From: Holophagales bacterium
Lineage (GTDB): Bacteria > Acidobacteriota > Thermoanaerobaculia > Multivoradales > Multivoraceae
Assembly: GCA_009843505.1 (NCBI GenBank)
Contig: VYDI01000043.1
Span: forward strand, 1-64,000
DNA length: 64,000 nucleotides
Reading direction: 5' to 3'
This document shows, piece by piece, positions 26,108 to 34,960 of this stretch; the stretch's first letter is position 1, and every line of letters starts with the position of its first letter. A program made the position numbers and the translations under genes. Below the pieces are notes generated by a model. The model was not told where the DNA came from, ran no database searches, and worked only from the letters and a program-made list of their open reading frames with translations.

Positions 26108-27262
26108 TTAGGCGACGAGGGGGCAGCTCGGGTCGAACTCCCGGTCCAGCGCGGCCAACTCGACGATCGCTTCCTGGATGACCTGCCGGGGCGTCGCTCC
26201 CTGGCCCACCCGGCGCAGCCACTGGATCGCCGGGTTGCCCTGGGTGAGGACCCCTTCGATCGGTTCGAGCAGTGAGGCGAAGCCGTGCCGATCCGCGGTC
26301 TCGGCGGCATCGTCGAGCAGGTGGCGGACCCAGTCCCGGAACGTGAGGGAGCGGCCGTCGACCCAGTTCACGCCGACGGCGTCGAGGCTCCTCGTGCCGG
26401 CGGCCCGTTCGTTGGCGGCGGCAAGCTCCTCGAGCTCGTGCGACGGCTGTTCGCGAAGCGGATCGAGGTCGGGCTGCTCCAGCACCTGCCAGACGCGGGC
26501 CTCGTAGAGCGCTGTGACCGCCTGGAGAACGTGGGGGTCGCTGATCCGGTCGCAGATCCGGAGTTCCAGGCGATCCAGGACCCTTGGCGTCGCCGGGCCG
26601 TTCGGCCGGATGCCGAGCCACAGGTGGCGTTGGTTCTGCATCGTGCCGCTTTCGAGCTGTTCGTCCATCCACACCGCGAACGTGGCGGCGTCGGGAAAGA
26701 ACGGCACCCGCTGCGGGGTCAGCGGGAAGCGGAGCCAGCGGCTCGAGTGCTGGCCGGTCGGTTTGCCGGCCAGAAAGGGCGAGGCCGCAGTCAGGGCCAG
26801 GAAGACCGCCGCTTCGAGCCGCAGCACCCGGTAGGCGCGGAGCAACTCGTCCGGGTCGTCGATGCCGAGGTTGATGTGGGTGGAGGCGGTCACCACCCGG
26901 TTGCCGTAGGCGTCCCGGATGTAGCGGTAGTAGGGGTTCTCGGGATCGGAGAAGTGGAACGAGTCGGGATCGGCCAAAGACAGCGCGCCGCCCGGTACCA
27001 GGGTGCAGCCGTGCTCCCCCTCCAGGTAGCGCCGCAGGGCGCAGCGTTTCGCCATCAGGCGGTCGATGAGGACCTGGTAGCTGCGGTAGGGCGCTGTCGT
27101 GAACTCGACGTTCCGGCCGTCCGGCTCGGTCGTGTAGCCGTCCATCGCCTCCTTGACCTGGGCGGAGAGCGGTAGCACGTCACCGTCGGCGGTGCCGGTG
27201 TAGACCTCCTCTTCGAGGCCCTTCAGTAACTGCCGGTGCAGCGATAGTTGGTCTGCGGTCAT
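26108..27262 (-). CDS. gshA: Glutamate-cysteine ligase, cyanobacterial-type (GCS2 family)
   Basis: 384 residues. The pattern matches cyanobacterial-type gamma-glutamylcysteine synthetases: LLKGLEEEVYTGTADGDVLPLS, EPDGRNVEFTTAPYRSY, CTLVPGGALSLADPDSF, NPYYRYIRDAYGNRVVTAS and THINLGIDD. It joins glutamate and cysteine with ATP, the first step of glutathione synthesis. gshB is not in the window. It stands alone, divergent from the SDR gene, with a palindrome over its likely promoter. The start is an ATG preceded by weak ribosome-binding sequence. Confidence 0.85.
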   Translation of the reverse strand: MTADQLSLHRQLLKGLEEEVYTGTADGDVLPLSAQVKEAMDGYTTEPDGRNVEFTTAPYRSYQVLIDRLMAKRCALRRYLEGEHGCTLVPGGALSLADPDSFHFSDPENPYYRYIRDAYGNRVVTASTHINLGIDDPDELLRAYRVLRLEAAVFLALTAASPFLAGKPTGQHSSRWLRFPLTPQRVPFFPDAATFAVWMDEQLESGTMQNQRHLWLGIRPNGPATPRVLDRLELRICDRISDPHVLQAVTALYEARVWQVLEQPDLDPLREQPSHELEELAAANERAAGTRSLDAVGVNWVDGRSLTFRDWVRHLLDDAAETADRHGFASLLEPIEGVLTQGNPAIQWLRRVGQGATPRQVIQEAIVELAALDREFDPSCPLVA

Positions 27263-27288
27263 CGAGCTGCGGCGCCGGTCAGGGCGGT

Positions 27289-27306
27289 GACTCTAACAGT
27301 AGAGTC
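27289..27306 (-). promoter_or_regulatory. gshA: Palindrome over the probable gshA promoter
   Basis: GACTCTA-ACAG-TAGAGTC is a perfect 7-base inverted repeat 27-44 bases upstream of the gshA start. On the minus strand it contains TGTTAGAGT, which fits the extended -10 pattern seen elsewhere in the window, so a dimeric regulator bound here could block or assist gshA transcription. Confidence 0.45.
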
Positions 27307-27356
27307 GCGGCGTCCGCGCCGCGCTGATGCACGGGGAACAGGCCTGCTCCACAAGT

Positions 27357-27365
27357 TGCTACGAT
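27357..27365 (+). promoter_or_regulatory. Probable extended -10 of the SDR gene
   Basis: TGCTACGAT with hexamer TACGAT at 27360-27365. Transcription would start only 2-3 bases before the ATG at 27375, so the mRNA may be leaderless; indeed no ribosome binding site precedes that ATG. Confidence 0.4.
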
Positions 27366-27374
27366 CCCCGGCCC

Positions 27375-28148
27375 ATGGAGATACAGGGCAGGAACTGCGT
27401 CGTCACCGGCGGTGCCAGTGGCATCGGCAGGGCACTGTGCCGGCGGTTCGCCGCTGACGGCGCCAGGGGAGTCGTGGTCGCCGATCGCGACGGAGACGGA
27501 GCCGCGGCGGTGGCAGGGGAGATCGGCGCGGGAGCGGTCTCCGTTGAGGTGGATGTGGCTGTCGAGGAGGAGGTCCAGGAGATGGTCGCCCGGGCGGAGG
27601 CCGCCTTCGGCGACATCGACCTGATGTTCTCGAACGCCGGCATCGGCACCGGCGGCGGCGTGGACGTGAGCGACGAGGGCTGGCAGAACATCTGGGAGAT
27701 CAACGTGATGTCCCACATCTACGCTGCGCGCGCGGTGCTGCCGAAGATGATCGAGCGCGGCGAGGGCTACATCGCGAGCACCTCCTCGGCCGCGGGCCTC
27801 CTGTCGCAGATCGGATCGGCGCCGTACGCGGTGACCAAGCACGCGGCCGTCGCTCTGGCGGAGTGGATCGCGATCACCCACGGCAACGAGGGCATTCGCG
27901 TCTCGGTGCTGTGTCCGCAGGCGGTGCGCACTGCCATGACCGCGGCCGGCCCGGGCGTGGCCGGCGTCGACGGGATGATGGAGGCCGAAGAGGTTGCGGA
28001 GATCGTAGTGCGCGCGATCGAACAGGAGCGCTTCCTCATCCTGCCGCACCCGCAGGTCCAGGAGTACATGCGCCGCAAGACCGCGGACTACGATCGCTGG
28101 CTCAACGGCATGAGGCGGCTTCGCGAGCGATTCCGGGCGGGCGCCTAG
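27375..28148 (+). CDS. Short-chain dehydrogenase/reductase
   Basis: 257 residues from the ATG at 27375. The in-frame ATG at 27327 would add 16 residues that do not belong to the fold and would lie before the likely promoter. Classical SDR features: nucleotide motif VVTGGASGIGRAL, D in ADRDGD at the end of the second strand, NAG (SNAGIG), catalytic S in STSSAAG and YAVTK. It is a NAD(P)-dependent oxidoreductase of unknown substrate. The LLM oxidoreductase gene follows in the same direction. Confidence 0.9.
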   Translation: MEIQGRNCVVTGGASGIGRALCRRFAADGARGVVVADRDGDGAAAVAGEIGAGAVSVEVDVAVEEEVQEMVARAEAAFGDIDLMFSNAGIGTGGGVDVSDEGWQNIWEINVMSHIYAARAVLPKMIERGEGYIASTSSAAGLLSQIGSAPYAVTKHAAVALAEWIAITHGNEGIRVSVLCPQAVRTAMTAAGPGVAGVDGMMEAEEVAEIVVRAIEQERFLILPHPQVQEYMRRKTADYDRWLNGMRRLRERFRAGA

Positions 28149-28159
28149 CGCCGCCGCTC

Positions 28160-28168
28160 TGCTACGAC
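28160..28168 (+). promoter_or_regulatory. Possible extended -10 of the LLM oxidoreductase gene
   Basis: TGCTACGAC lies 12 bases after the SDR stop and about 28 bases before the ATG at 28196. A strong AGGAGG ribosome binding site is at 28181-28186. Confidence 0.4.
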
Positions 28169-28195
28169 TGCCACTTCGCGAGGAGGTCCCTGAAG

Positions 28196-29119
28196 ATGAA
28201 GCTCGCCGTTGAGTTCCCGAGTGTCGTGTACCGCGAGGGTCCGGAAGCCGTCGCCAGATTGGCGACGGCGATGGACGAGATCGGTTTCGATCAGCTCGAC
28301 ATCTTCGACCATGTGGTCATGGGCCATGACACGGACGGTCGGGAGAAGAACCGCTACCCGGCCAAGATGCCGATCATGGAGGCGTTCGCCACCCTGGGCT
28401 ACATGGCGGCCTGCACGTCCCGCATCGGGCTCGGCACCGAGGTCCTCGTCCTGCCGCAGCGGGATCCGGTTCTGACGGCGAAGCAGGCGGCGACCCTGGA
28501 CACGCTCTCCGGCGGTCGTCTGCGACTGGGACTCGGCGTCGGCTGGCAGGAGTCGGAGTACGAGGCGCTGGGCCAGAACTTCAGGAACCGCGGTAGGCGC
28601 ATGGACGAGGCGATCGAGGTGCTTCGAGCCTGCTGGAGCCAGGATCCGATCGACTTCGAGGGCGAGTTCTACCGGGTCGAGGCGATGGCGATGGAACCGA
28701 AGCCGCCTCGTGGCGCCGCGTTGCCGATCTGGATCGGCGGCCACAGCGAGGCGGCTCTTCGTCGTGCCGGACGGTTTGCAGACGGCTGGATGGGAGTCGC
28801 TTCGCGGGAGCTGTTCGAGAACGGTGATCAGGCCATCGCCGCGGTGCGCCGGTATGCCGAGGAGGCCGGTCGGGACTCTTCGGCGCTCAAGTTCCAGGCT
28901 CAGGTGTCACCGCCGCCGCGGCCCGGCAACGAAAGCGACCGGACCTTCTACACGGAACCCGATCGTGTCGCCGCGGCCGCTGCGAAGCTCGGCGACATGG
29001 GCTTCGACGGCGTGGCGCTGAACCTGACCGGCCTGTTCCTGGCCGGCGCCCGGACCGTCGACGCGATGATCGACGGCGCGGCCGCGCTGCACGGGAAACT
29101 ACGAGCTGAACTCGCCTGA
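28196..29119 (+). CDS. LLM-class F420-dependent oxidoreductase
   Basis: 307 residues; the ATG at 28196 follows AGGAGG at good spacing. Luciferase-like TIM barrel: MKLAVEFPSVVYREG, FDQLDIFDHVVM, SRIGLGTEVLVLPQRDP, AATLDTLSGGRLRLGLGVGWQ and LPIWIGGHSEAALRRAG. Family members use F420 or FMN; the sequence resembles the F420-type TIGR03619-like group, but F420 genes are not in the window. It is probably co-transcribed with the SDR. Its 3' end overlaps the next, convergent gene by 21 bases. Confidence 0.87.
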   Translation: MKLAVEFPSVVYREGPEAVARLATAMDEIGFDQLDIFDHVVMGHDTDGREKNRYPAKMPIMEAFATLGYMAACTSRIGLGTEVLVLPQRDPVLTAKQAATLDTLSGGRLRLGLGVGWQESEYEALGQNFRNRGRRMDEAIEVLRACWSQDPIDFEGEFYRVEAMAMEPKPPRGAALPIWIGGHSEAALRRAGRFADGWMGVASRELFENGDQAIAAVRRYAEEAGRDSSALKFQAQVSPPPRPGNESDRTFYTEPDRVAAAAAKLGDMGFDGVALNLTGLFLAGARTVDAMIDGAAALHGKLRAELA

Positions 29120-29692
29120 CTCGGCCTCGGCGCGGCTCCGACGCCACTGCAGGTAGGCGCCGATCATCAGCCAGGCGCCGACCGCGAGCAGGCCGACGGG
29201 CCAGAACTCCCACACGCGATCCATGTCATAGCCGAACGTGTGGTCGAGGAGGAGGAGAAAGCCGAGCACGAAGAGGCCGGCGCCTCCGACAAGGGCGAGC
29301 TGACCGGCCGGCGGCGCCTTCGCGGCGTCCTGGACGCCGAGGTCGGGCCCCTGACCCTGTTCGATCAGAGAGGCCTGGCGATAGGCGTCGATGATATTGA
29401 AGAGCCAGACGAAAGCCACGACCATGCCCATCAACCCCTCTTCGGTGGCGAGATAGATCGAGGTCACCGCCAGCAGGAAGAGAACGATGCCGCGCTGGTA
29501 CAGCCCGTTGTAGACGTGGCCCAGGCCAGGGAAGGCAGCGAGGATCACGCTGACAACGTGCCTGGTAGTCAATCCGCGCTGCGATGCGGACGCGGCGGGT
29601 GGTGGCGGGGCAGATGCCGTGGCCGCCTGAGCGGGCGGGGGCGGAGCCTCGCCGGGAGTCTGGCTGGTGGCCTGATCGTGCTCGGTCGTCAT
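29099..29692 (-). CDS. Small multi-pass membrane protein (DUF5668-like)
   Basis: 197 residues. A Pro/Ala-rich N-terminal tail (1-38) leads into hydrophobic segments around 48-65, 70-100 and 130-150. The end (FWPVGLLAVGAWLMIGAY) resembles DUF5668/LiaF-type membrane hairpins. The middle contains AAFPGLGHVYNGLYQRG, as in TM2-type or DUF5683 proteins. It is the third gene of the sigma/anti-sigma operon, overlapping the anti-sigma gene by ATGA. It is possibly a sensor or effector of the same envelope response. Confidence 0.65.
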   Translation of the reverse strand: MTTEHDQATSQTPGEAPPPPAQAATASAPPPPAASASQRGLTTRHVVSVILAAFPGLGHVYNGLYQRGIVLFLLAVTSIYLATEEGLMGMVVAFVWLFNIIDAYRQASLIEQGQGPDLGVQDAAKAPPAGQLALVGGAGLFVLGFLLLLDHTFGYDMDRVWEFWPVGLLAVGAWLMIGAYLQWRRSRAEAESGEFSS

Positions 29693-30351
29693 GCGAAGGT
29701 CCTCTCTCGATCGGCGCGCCTTCCCGGTCGGTTGGGGCTCGATCGGTTCGTTGCGGGTGGTTCGTCTCCCTCGGCGATGTCGGCGAACGGGAGCAGATTG
29801 GTCAGACCCCTGAACGCGGCGGACGAAGAGTCGACGGCGCCGCGGAACCAGGCGCTGACGCGGTCGGTCGGCAGGTCGAGGGGTTCTCTGAGGAAGCCGG
29901 TTGCGGGCCAGTTCCCCTGGAGCCGCCCGAGCTGCTGGCTGAGTTCGGTGTGAATCGACGCCCCGGCGCGCGATGCCGGTTCGAGCAGACGCTCACCGGC
30001 GACCGCTCGGAACTCCGACGATGCCCTGCGGCCGAACGAGAGCGGATCGCCCAGGGCCAGCGTCAGGGCCACGGCGAGCAGGTAGCTCGCGGCGATGGTG
30101 AGGCCCGGTCCACGCCAGGCATGGGGAATCGTCAGGCGGCTGGGGCGAACCGGGATCGCGAGCAGCCGCTGCATCAGCGCGGCTGAAGGCTCGAGGCGGG
30201 GCCAGTGGACCGACTCGAGTTCGGCCGTGCGCGCCTCGCCGTCGCGGTCCAGGTGTTCTCCCACCGCGATCTCGAGAAGGCCCTGGCGGAGCTCCTCCGG
30301 AAGGGGGAGGTTGGCGCCGTGCCCAGCGGCTTGCCGTTCGTCGCGGCTCAT
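29689..30351 (-). CDS. Putative membrane anti-sigma factor
   Basis: 220 residues with one membrane segment near 85-103 (GLTIAASYLLAVALTLAL). The cytoplasmic N-terminal part is acidic and charged but has no Cys/His zinc-binding motif. The periplasmic part is unremarkable. Its start overlaps the stop of the ECF sigma gene by ATGA, the classical position of an anti-sigma factor. Function is inferred from position and topology alone. Confidence 0.6.
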   Translation of the reverse strand: MSRDERQAAGHGANLPLPEELRQGLLEIAVGEHLDRDGEARTAELESVHWPRLEPSAALMQRLLAIPVRPSRLTIPHAWRGPGLTIAASYLLAVALTLALGDPLSFGRRASSEFRAVAGERLLEPASRAGASIHTELSQQLGRLQGNWPATGFLREPLDLPTDRVSAWFRGAVDSSSAAFRGLTNLLPFADIAEGDEPPATNRSSPNRPGRRADRERTFA

Positions 30352-30950
30352 CGGTAGCCCCCGTCCCGTTGCGGCGTCCGATCGCCGAGATTCCGGCGCT
30401 GTCGGTCGACGCGTCTCATGAGATCGAGTCGCGCACGTCGCAGTCTGGACTTCATCGTGCCTTCGGGCAGGTCGAGAAACGTACAGATGTCCGCGTAGCT
30501 CAGGCCCTGCAGATCGCGGAGCATCAGGATTTCGGCGAAGGGCTCCGGCATCTCTTCGATCGCTCCGTAGATCAGGCGCAGCTTCTCCCTTCGTTCCGCC
30601 TGGGCAGACGGGTCGCTGTCGCCGGCCTGGTGCTTCAGAATCTCCTCCGAAACGACGACTACCCGCCGCTCGGTCCGGGTCCTCCGGTAGTGGTCGACGC
30701 AGAGGTTGCGCGACAGGCGGAGGGTCCAGCCGGCGAGCGGCACGTCGCCGCGGTAGCGGTCGAGGTTGCGGTAGAGACGCAGGAAGATCTCCTGGGTCAG
30801 GTCCTCGGCCTCGGCTCTGTTGCCGGCGAACTGGAAGGCGATGTTGTAGATGCGCCGGCCGTAGCGCTCGATCAGCTCGGTCCAGGCGTCGGCATGGCCG
30901 GCGGAGGCACGCCGGGCGAGGAACAGGTCGGGGTTGGGTCTGGCGGTCAT
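30348..30950 (-). CDS. RNA polymerase sigma factor, ECF type
   Basis: 200 residues from the ATG at 30950; an ATG at 30974 is possible. Region 2 is at about 12-80 (YGRRIYNIAFQFAGNRAEAEDLTQEIFLRLYRNL). Region 4 is at about 125-180 (LPEPFAEILMLRDLQGLSYADICTFLDLPEGTMKSRLRRARLDL reads as a helix-turn-helix, with MPEP at its start). It recruits RNA polymerase to stress- or envelope-response promoters. The next two genes overlap it in an ATGA chain. It is divergent from metG. Confidence 0.93.
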   Translation of the reverse strand: MTARPNPDLFLARRASAGHADAWTELIERYGRRIYNIAFQFAGNRAEAEDLTQEIFLRLYRNLDRYRGDVPLAGWTLRLSRNLCVDHYRRTRTERRVVVVSEEILKHQAGDSDPSAQAERREKLRLIYGAIEEMPEPFAEILMLRDLQGLSYADICTFLDLPEGTMKSRLRRARLDLMRRVDRQRRNLGDRTPQRDGGYR

Positions 30951-31001
30951 CGTTGTCTGATCAGGAAGACGCATGATGTCCGGCCGAAGTTGCCTGGATC
31001 C

Positions 31002-31009
31002 TGCATAAT
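31002..31009 (+). promoter_or_regulatory. metG: Possible promoter of metG
   Basis: TGCATAAT, a near-consensus -10 with a preceding TG, lies 57 bases before the metG ATG in the divergent region shared with the sigma gene. No -35 is evident at the usual distance. Confidence 0.4.
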
Positions 31010-31065
31010 CCACCGTCCGAACCTCCCCGTCTCGTCCGGGCCTGGCCCGTGCCCGGGGGATCGCC

Positions 31066-32721
31066 ATGCCGGAACGACGACGCATCCTCGTTACGAACGC
31101 CCTGCCCTACGCCAACGGCCCGATTCACCTGGGGCACATGGTCGAGGCCGTGCAGACGGACATCTGGTGCCGGCTGCAGCGGATGCGGGGCCGTGAGTGC
31201 TACAACGTCTGCGCCGAGGACGCGCACGGCACGCCGATCATGCTGCGCGCCGAGCGGGAAGGAATCACGCCCGAAGAGCTGATCGGCCGGCTGGCGGAAG
31301 AGCACCTGGAGGACTATCGGGCGTTCTCGATCCACTTCGACGACTACTACACGACGCACTCTCCCGAGAACCGGGAACTGGTCGAGGAGATCTACGGGCG
31401 ATTGCGTGATCGGGGATCGATCGACCGGCGGACGGTGCGCCAGTTCTACGACCCGGAGCGGGAGATGTTCCTGCCCGATCGTTTCATCAAGGGCACCTGC
31501 CCGCGCTGCGGAGCGAAGGACCAGAACGGCGACAGTTGCGACGTGTGCGGCTCGACCTACCAGCCTTCGGACCTGATCGACCCCCGTTCGATCGTCACCG
31601 GCGCCCTGCCGGTCGAGAAGGAGTCCGAGCACCTGTTCCTTCGCCTCTCGGACTTCGGGGACCTGCTGGAAGACTGGGTTGGCGATGGCCGCCTGCAGAG
31701 CGAGGTCGTCAACAAGCTCCAGGAGTGGTTCGACGACGGATTGCGCGACTGGGACATCTCGCGGGACGCGCCGTACTTCGGGTTCGAGATCCCGGACGCT
31801 CCGAACAAGTACTTCTACGTCTGGGTCGACGCGCCGATCGGCTACATGGCCGCCTTCCGTCGATTCTGCGACCAGAACGGCGTGGGATTCGGGGATTTCT
31901 GGGGGCCCGACAGCGATGCCGAGCTGTACCACTTCATCGGCAAGGACATCCTCTACTTCCACTGCCTGTTCTGGCCGGCCATGCTGCACGGCGGCGGCTA
32001 CCGAACGCCGTCGTCGGTGTTCGTTCACGGCTTTCTGACCGTCGACGGCGCCAAGATGTCGAAGTCGCGCGGCACCTTCGTCATGGCGCGCACCTACCTG
32101 GAGCACCTGGACCCTGAGGCCTTCCGCTACTACATCGCGGCCAAGTTGAGCAACGGGCTCGCCGACATAGACCTCAACCTGGAGGACTTCGTCCTGCGGG
32201 TGAACTCCGATCTCGTCGGCAAGGTGGTGAACATCGCCAGCCGCTGCGCCGGCTTCCTGCACCGGCAATTCGACGGCCGGCTGGCGGCGGCGCTCGACGC
32301 GCCCGAGCTGGCGGCCGCCGCCGCCGCGGAAGCGGAGGAGATCGCCGACCTCTATGAAGGCCGCGACTACAACCGGGCGCTCCGCCGCGTCATCGCGCTC
32401 GCCGACCGCGCCAACCGCTACATCGACGATCGGCGGCCCTGGGAGGCGGCGCGGGACCCGGAACGCGCCGCGGAGGTGCAGGCCGTCTGCACGACCGGCC
32501 TGGAGCTGTTCCGCCAGTTGGTCGTGTTTCTGAAGCCGGTCGTGCCGGCGATCGCCGGCCGCGCCGAGACCTTTCTGCGAACGGGTCCCCTGGTCTGGGA
32601 CGACGTTCACGCGCCGTTGCTGGACCGCGAGATCGGTCCGTTCGAGCCGCTGCTCACACGGGTGCGGCCCGAACAGGTAGCGGCGATGATCGCGGCTTCG
32701 GGCGAGGACGGCGCTGGGTGA
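31066..32721 (+). CDS. metG: Methionyl-tRNA synthetase
   Basis: 551 residues; charges tRNA-Met with methionine. Class-I motifs: HLGH (NALPYANGPIHLGHMVEA) and KMSKS (DGAKMSKSRGTF). The zinc knuckle is CPRCG...CDVCG (about residues 145-165). The tRNA-binding helical domain fills the C-terminus; there is no EMAP/Trbp111 extension, so it is the short form. It is followed 5 bases later by an ABC ATPase gene. Confidence 0.97.
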   Translation: MPERRRILVTNALPYANGPIHLGHMVEAVQTDIWCRLQRMRGRECYNVCAEDAHGTPIMLRAEREGITPEELIGRLAEEHLEDYRAFSIHFDDYYTTHSPENRELVEEIYGRLRDRGSIDRRTVRQFYDPEREMFLPDRFIKGTCPRCGAKDQNGDSCDVCGSTYQPSDLIDPRSIVTGALPVEKESEHLFLRLSDFGDLLEDWVGDGRLQSEVVNKLQEWFDDGLRDWDISRDAPYFGFEIPDAPNKYFYVWVDAPIGYMAAFRRFCDQNGVGFGDFWGPDSDAELYHFIGKDILYFHCLFWPAMLHGGGYRTPSSVFVHGFLTVDGAKMSKSRGTFVMARTYLEHLDPEAFRYYIAAKLSNGLADIDLNLEDFVLRVNSDLVGKVVNIASRCAGFLHRQFDGRLAAALDAPELAAAAAAEAEEIADLYEGRDYNRALRRVIALADRANRYIDDRRPWEAARDPERAAEVQAVCTTGLELFRQLVVFLKPVVPAIAGRAETFLRTGPLVWDDVHAPLLDREIGPFEPLLTRVRPEQVAAMIAASGEDGAG

Positions 32722-32725
32722 GGCG

Positions 32726-33940
32726 ATGACGGCCGCCGCTACCGCGGTCGTGGCTGACCGTCTGACCAAGGTCTACAAGGTCTACGCCAGCCCCTGGGGG
32801 CGGCTGCTGGAGGCAGTGACCAGACGGCCGGCGCACGTACCGTTCCGGGCGCTGGACGACGTCAGCTTCGAACTGCCCGCCGGGGAAGGGCTGGGCGTGG
32901 TGGGGGAGAACGGCGCCGGCAAGAGCACCCTGCTCAAGATCGTCGCCGGGGTGACCCGGCCGACCTCGGGCGAACTCGACGTCGAGGGCCGGGTCGCCTC
33001 GATCCTGGAACTCGGCTCGGGGTTTCACCACGAGTTCACGGGCCGCCAGAACATCCGCCTGAGCGCCGCGATCGTGGGGCTGGACGAACGGGAGCTCAGG
33101 GAACGGACAGGCGACATCATCGAGTTCAGTGAGCTGGGGCCGGCGATCGATCAGCCCGTCCGCTCGTACTCGACCGGAATGACGATGCGGCTCGGCTTCT
33201 CGATTGCCGTTCAGGTCGAGCCGGACATCCTGGTCGTCGACGAGGCGCTCTCGGTCGGTGACGGCTACTTCCAGAAGAAGTGCATGGACCGGCTCCAGGG
33301 ATTCGTCGCCGGCGGCGGCACACTGCTGTTCTGCTCTCACGCGATGTACTACGTCACCGCGTTCTGCCAACGGGCGCTGTGGCTCCGCCAGGGTGAGGTT
33401 GCCGCCTCGGGGCCGGCGCTGGGCGTGGTCGGCGAGTATGAACGGTTCCTGATGGCCAAGAGTGACGAGAGTGTCCGGGAAGCTGACAGCAGAGGGGACC
33501 CGGCCACCGCGCAGGCCCGAATCGTCGCCATCCGGCCCCGCGCCGCCGCCCGGCGGCGGGCTTCGGAGCCCTGGGCCCTCGAGGTCGAGTGGGAGAGCCG
33601 GGAAGAGGAGTTGGGTTTTCACCTCGCCGTGGGCCTCGACACCGCGGACGGCGTCCAGGTCTGTGCGTTCACGACGGAGCGGGCCGGACTTCCACCGGTC
33701 AGGGGCAAGGGCCGCCACCGGGCGGTGGTGACGGTGCCGCGGCTGCCGATGACGAAGGGGGACTACTCGGCCTGCGTGTTCCTGCTGGACGAGGAATCCC
33801 TGCACGTCTACGACCGCAAGGTGGCAGCGAACGTGCTGGAGATCGAGGCCGAGCGTTTCGAGCCGAGCCTGTTCGACGTGTCGCACGAGTGGGAACTCGA
33901 TGGCCGGGGGCCTGGAGCCTGCGGGGAGGACGCTTCATGA
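32726..33940 (+). CDS. ABC transporter ATP-binding protein, Wzt type
   Basis: 404 residues. The ATPase domain has Walker A GENGAGKST, the Q-loop region, signature YSTGMTMRLGFS, Walker B ILVVDEALSVGD and the H-loop FCSHAMYYV. From about 250 a beta-rich C-terminal domain follows, as in Wzt proteins that recognise capped O-antigen before export. The partner permease (Wzm) is not encoded nearby. It lies 5 bases after metG and overlaps the dehydrogenase gene by ATGA. Confidence 0.87.
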   Translation: MTAAATAVVADRLTKVYKVYASPWGRLLEAVTRRPAHVPFRALDDVSFELPAGEGLGVVGENGAGKSTLLKIVAGVTRPTSGELDVEGRVASILELGSGFHHEFTGRQNIRLSAAIVGLDERELRERTGDIIEFSELGPAIDQPVRSYSTGMTMRLGFSIAVQVEPDILVVDEALSVGDGYFQKKCMDRLQGFVAGGGTLLFCSHAMYYVTAFCQRALWLRQGEVAASGPALGVVGEYERFLMAKSDESVREADSRGDPATAQARIVAIRPRAAARRRASEPWALEVEWESREEELGFHLAVGLDTADGVQVCAFTTERAGLPPVRGKGRHRAVVTVPRLPMTKGDYSACVFLLDEESLHVYDRKVAANVLEIEAERFEPSLFDVSHEWELDGRGPGACGEDAS

Positions 33941-34908
33941 AGGTACTCGTGACCCGGCCGATTCCGGAACCGGCGGTCGAGCGGCTGCGTGCGGAGCCGG
34001 GGATCGAGACACGGATCCTCGAGGAGGACGCGGCTATGGACCGCGCGACGCTACTCGACGCCGCGGCCGATGCCGGGGTGATTCTGGCCCTCCTGACGGA
34101 GCGGATGGACGCGGAGCTCTTCGACCGGGCGAGCAACCTGCGCATGGTCGCGAACATGGCGGTCGGCTTCGACAACGTCGACACCGAGGCGGCGGAGGCC
34201 CGCGGCATCTGGGTCACGAACACGCCGGGCGTGCTCGACGGCGCCACCGCCGACCTGGCGATGGCGCTGCTGCTCGCGACGGCTCGTCGATTGCCGGAAG
34301 CAGAGCGGTTCCTGCGCGCCGGCCGCTACCGGCGCTGGGGGCCAATGCTGCTGACCGGCCAGGAGGTTCACGGCCGGACGCTCGGCATCCTCGGCATGGG
34401 CCGCATCGGCGAGGCGGTGGCCCGCCGCGCGCGCCTCGGGTTTGAGATGGAGGTCCTGTACTGGGACGAACGGGGCCGGCCGGAGCTCGAGCGCGAGCTC
34501 GGCGCGCGGCGTACCGACCTGAACGAGTTGCTCGGCGCCGCCGACTTCGTCTCCATCCACCTGCCGCTGACCGACGGGACGCCCGGCCTGATCGGCCGGG
34601 ACGAACTCGCCCGGATGAAACCGACCGCGGTGCTCGTGAACACGGCCCGCGGGCCGATCGTCGACGAAGCCGCGCTGGCGGAGGCACTCCGCTCGGGCAC
34701 GATCTGGGCCGCCGGTCTGGACGTCTTCGAACGCGAACCGGAGGTCCATCCGGACCTTCTCGACCTCGACAACGCGGTCCTGTTGCCTCACATCGCCAGC
34801 GCCTCGATCCCGACCCGCCTGGCCATGGCCCAGCTTGCCGTGGACAACGTCCTCGCTCTGCACCGCGGCGAAGACCCGCCGACGCCGGTCGTCCGCGGTA
34901 CACGTTGA
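33937..34908 (+). CDS. D-2-hydroxyacid dehydrogenase (glyoxylate/hydroxypyruvate reductase-like)
   Basis: 323 residues, ATG at 33937 within an ATGA overlap and after a clear GGGGAGGA. The NAD-binding motif is LGILGMGRIGEAVARRA. Catalytic residues are R in VLVNTARGPIVDE, E in VFEREPEVHP and H in LLPHIASAS. This matches the GRHPR/glycerate dehydrogenase branch. It reduces glyoxylate or hydroxypyruvate with NAD(P)H; given glyA in the window a link to serine/glyoxylate metabolism is possible but not shown. Confidence 0.9.
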   Translation: MKVLVTRPIPEPAVERLRAEPGIETRILEEDAAMDRATLLDAAADAGVILALLTERMDAELFDRASNLRMVANMAVGFDNVDTEAAEARGIWVTNTPGVLDGATADLAMALLLATARRLPEAERFLRAGRYRRWGPMLLTGQEVHGRTLGILGMGRIGEAVARRARLGFEMEVLYWDERGRPELERELGARRTDLNELLGAADFVSIHLPLTDGTPGLIGRDELARMKPTAVLVNTARGPIVDEAALAEALRSGTIWAAGLDVFEREPEVHPDLLDLDNAVLLPHIASASIPTRLAMAQLAVDNVLALHRGEDPPTPVVRGTR

Positions 34909-34909
34909 A

Positions 34910-34951
34910 GGCCGCCCGTGTGGGGTCAGGGGGAGGGGGTCCCGGACGGCC
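34910..34951 (+). terminator. Imperfect hairpin after the dehydrogenase gene
   Basis: GGCCGCCCG and CGGACGGCC pair with one mismatch around a G-rich loop, starting two bases after the stop. REP-like copy C follows immediately. Confidence 0.3.
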
Positions 34952-34960
34952 GCTCGCACA

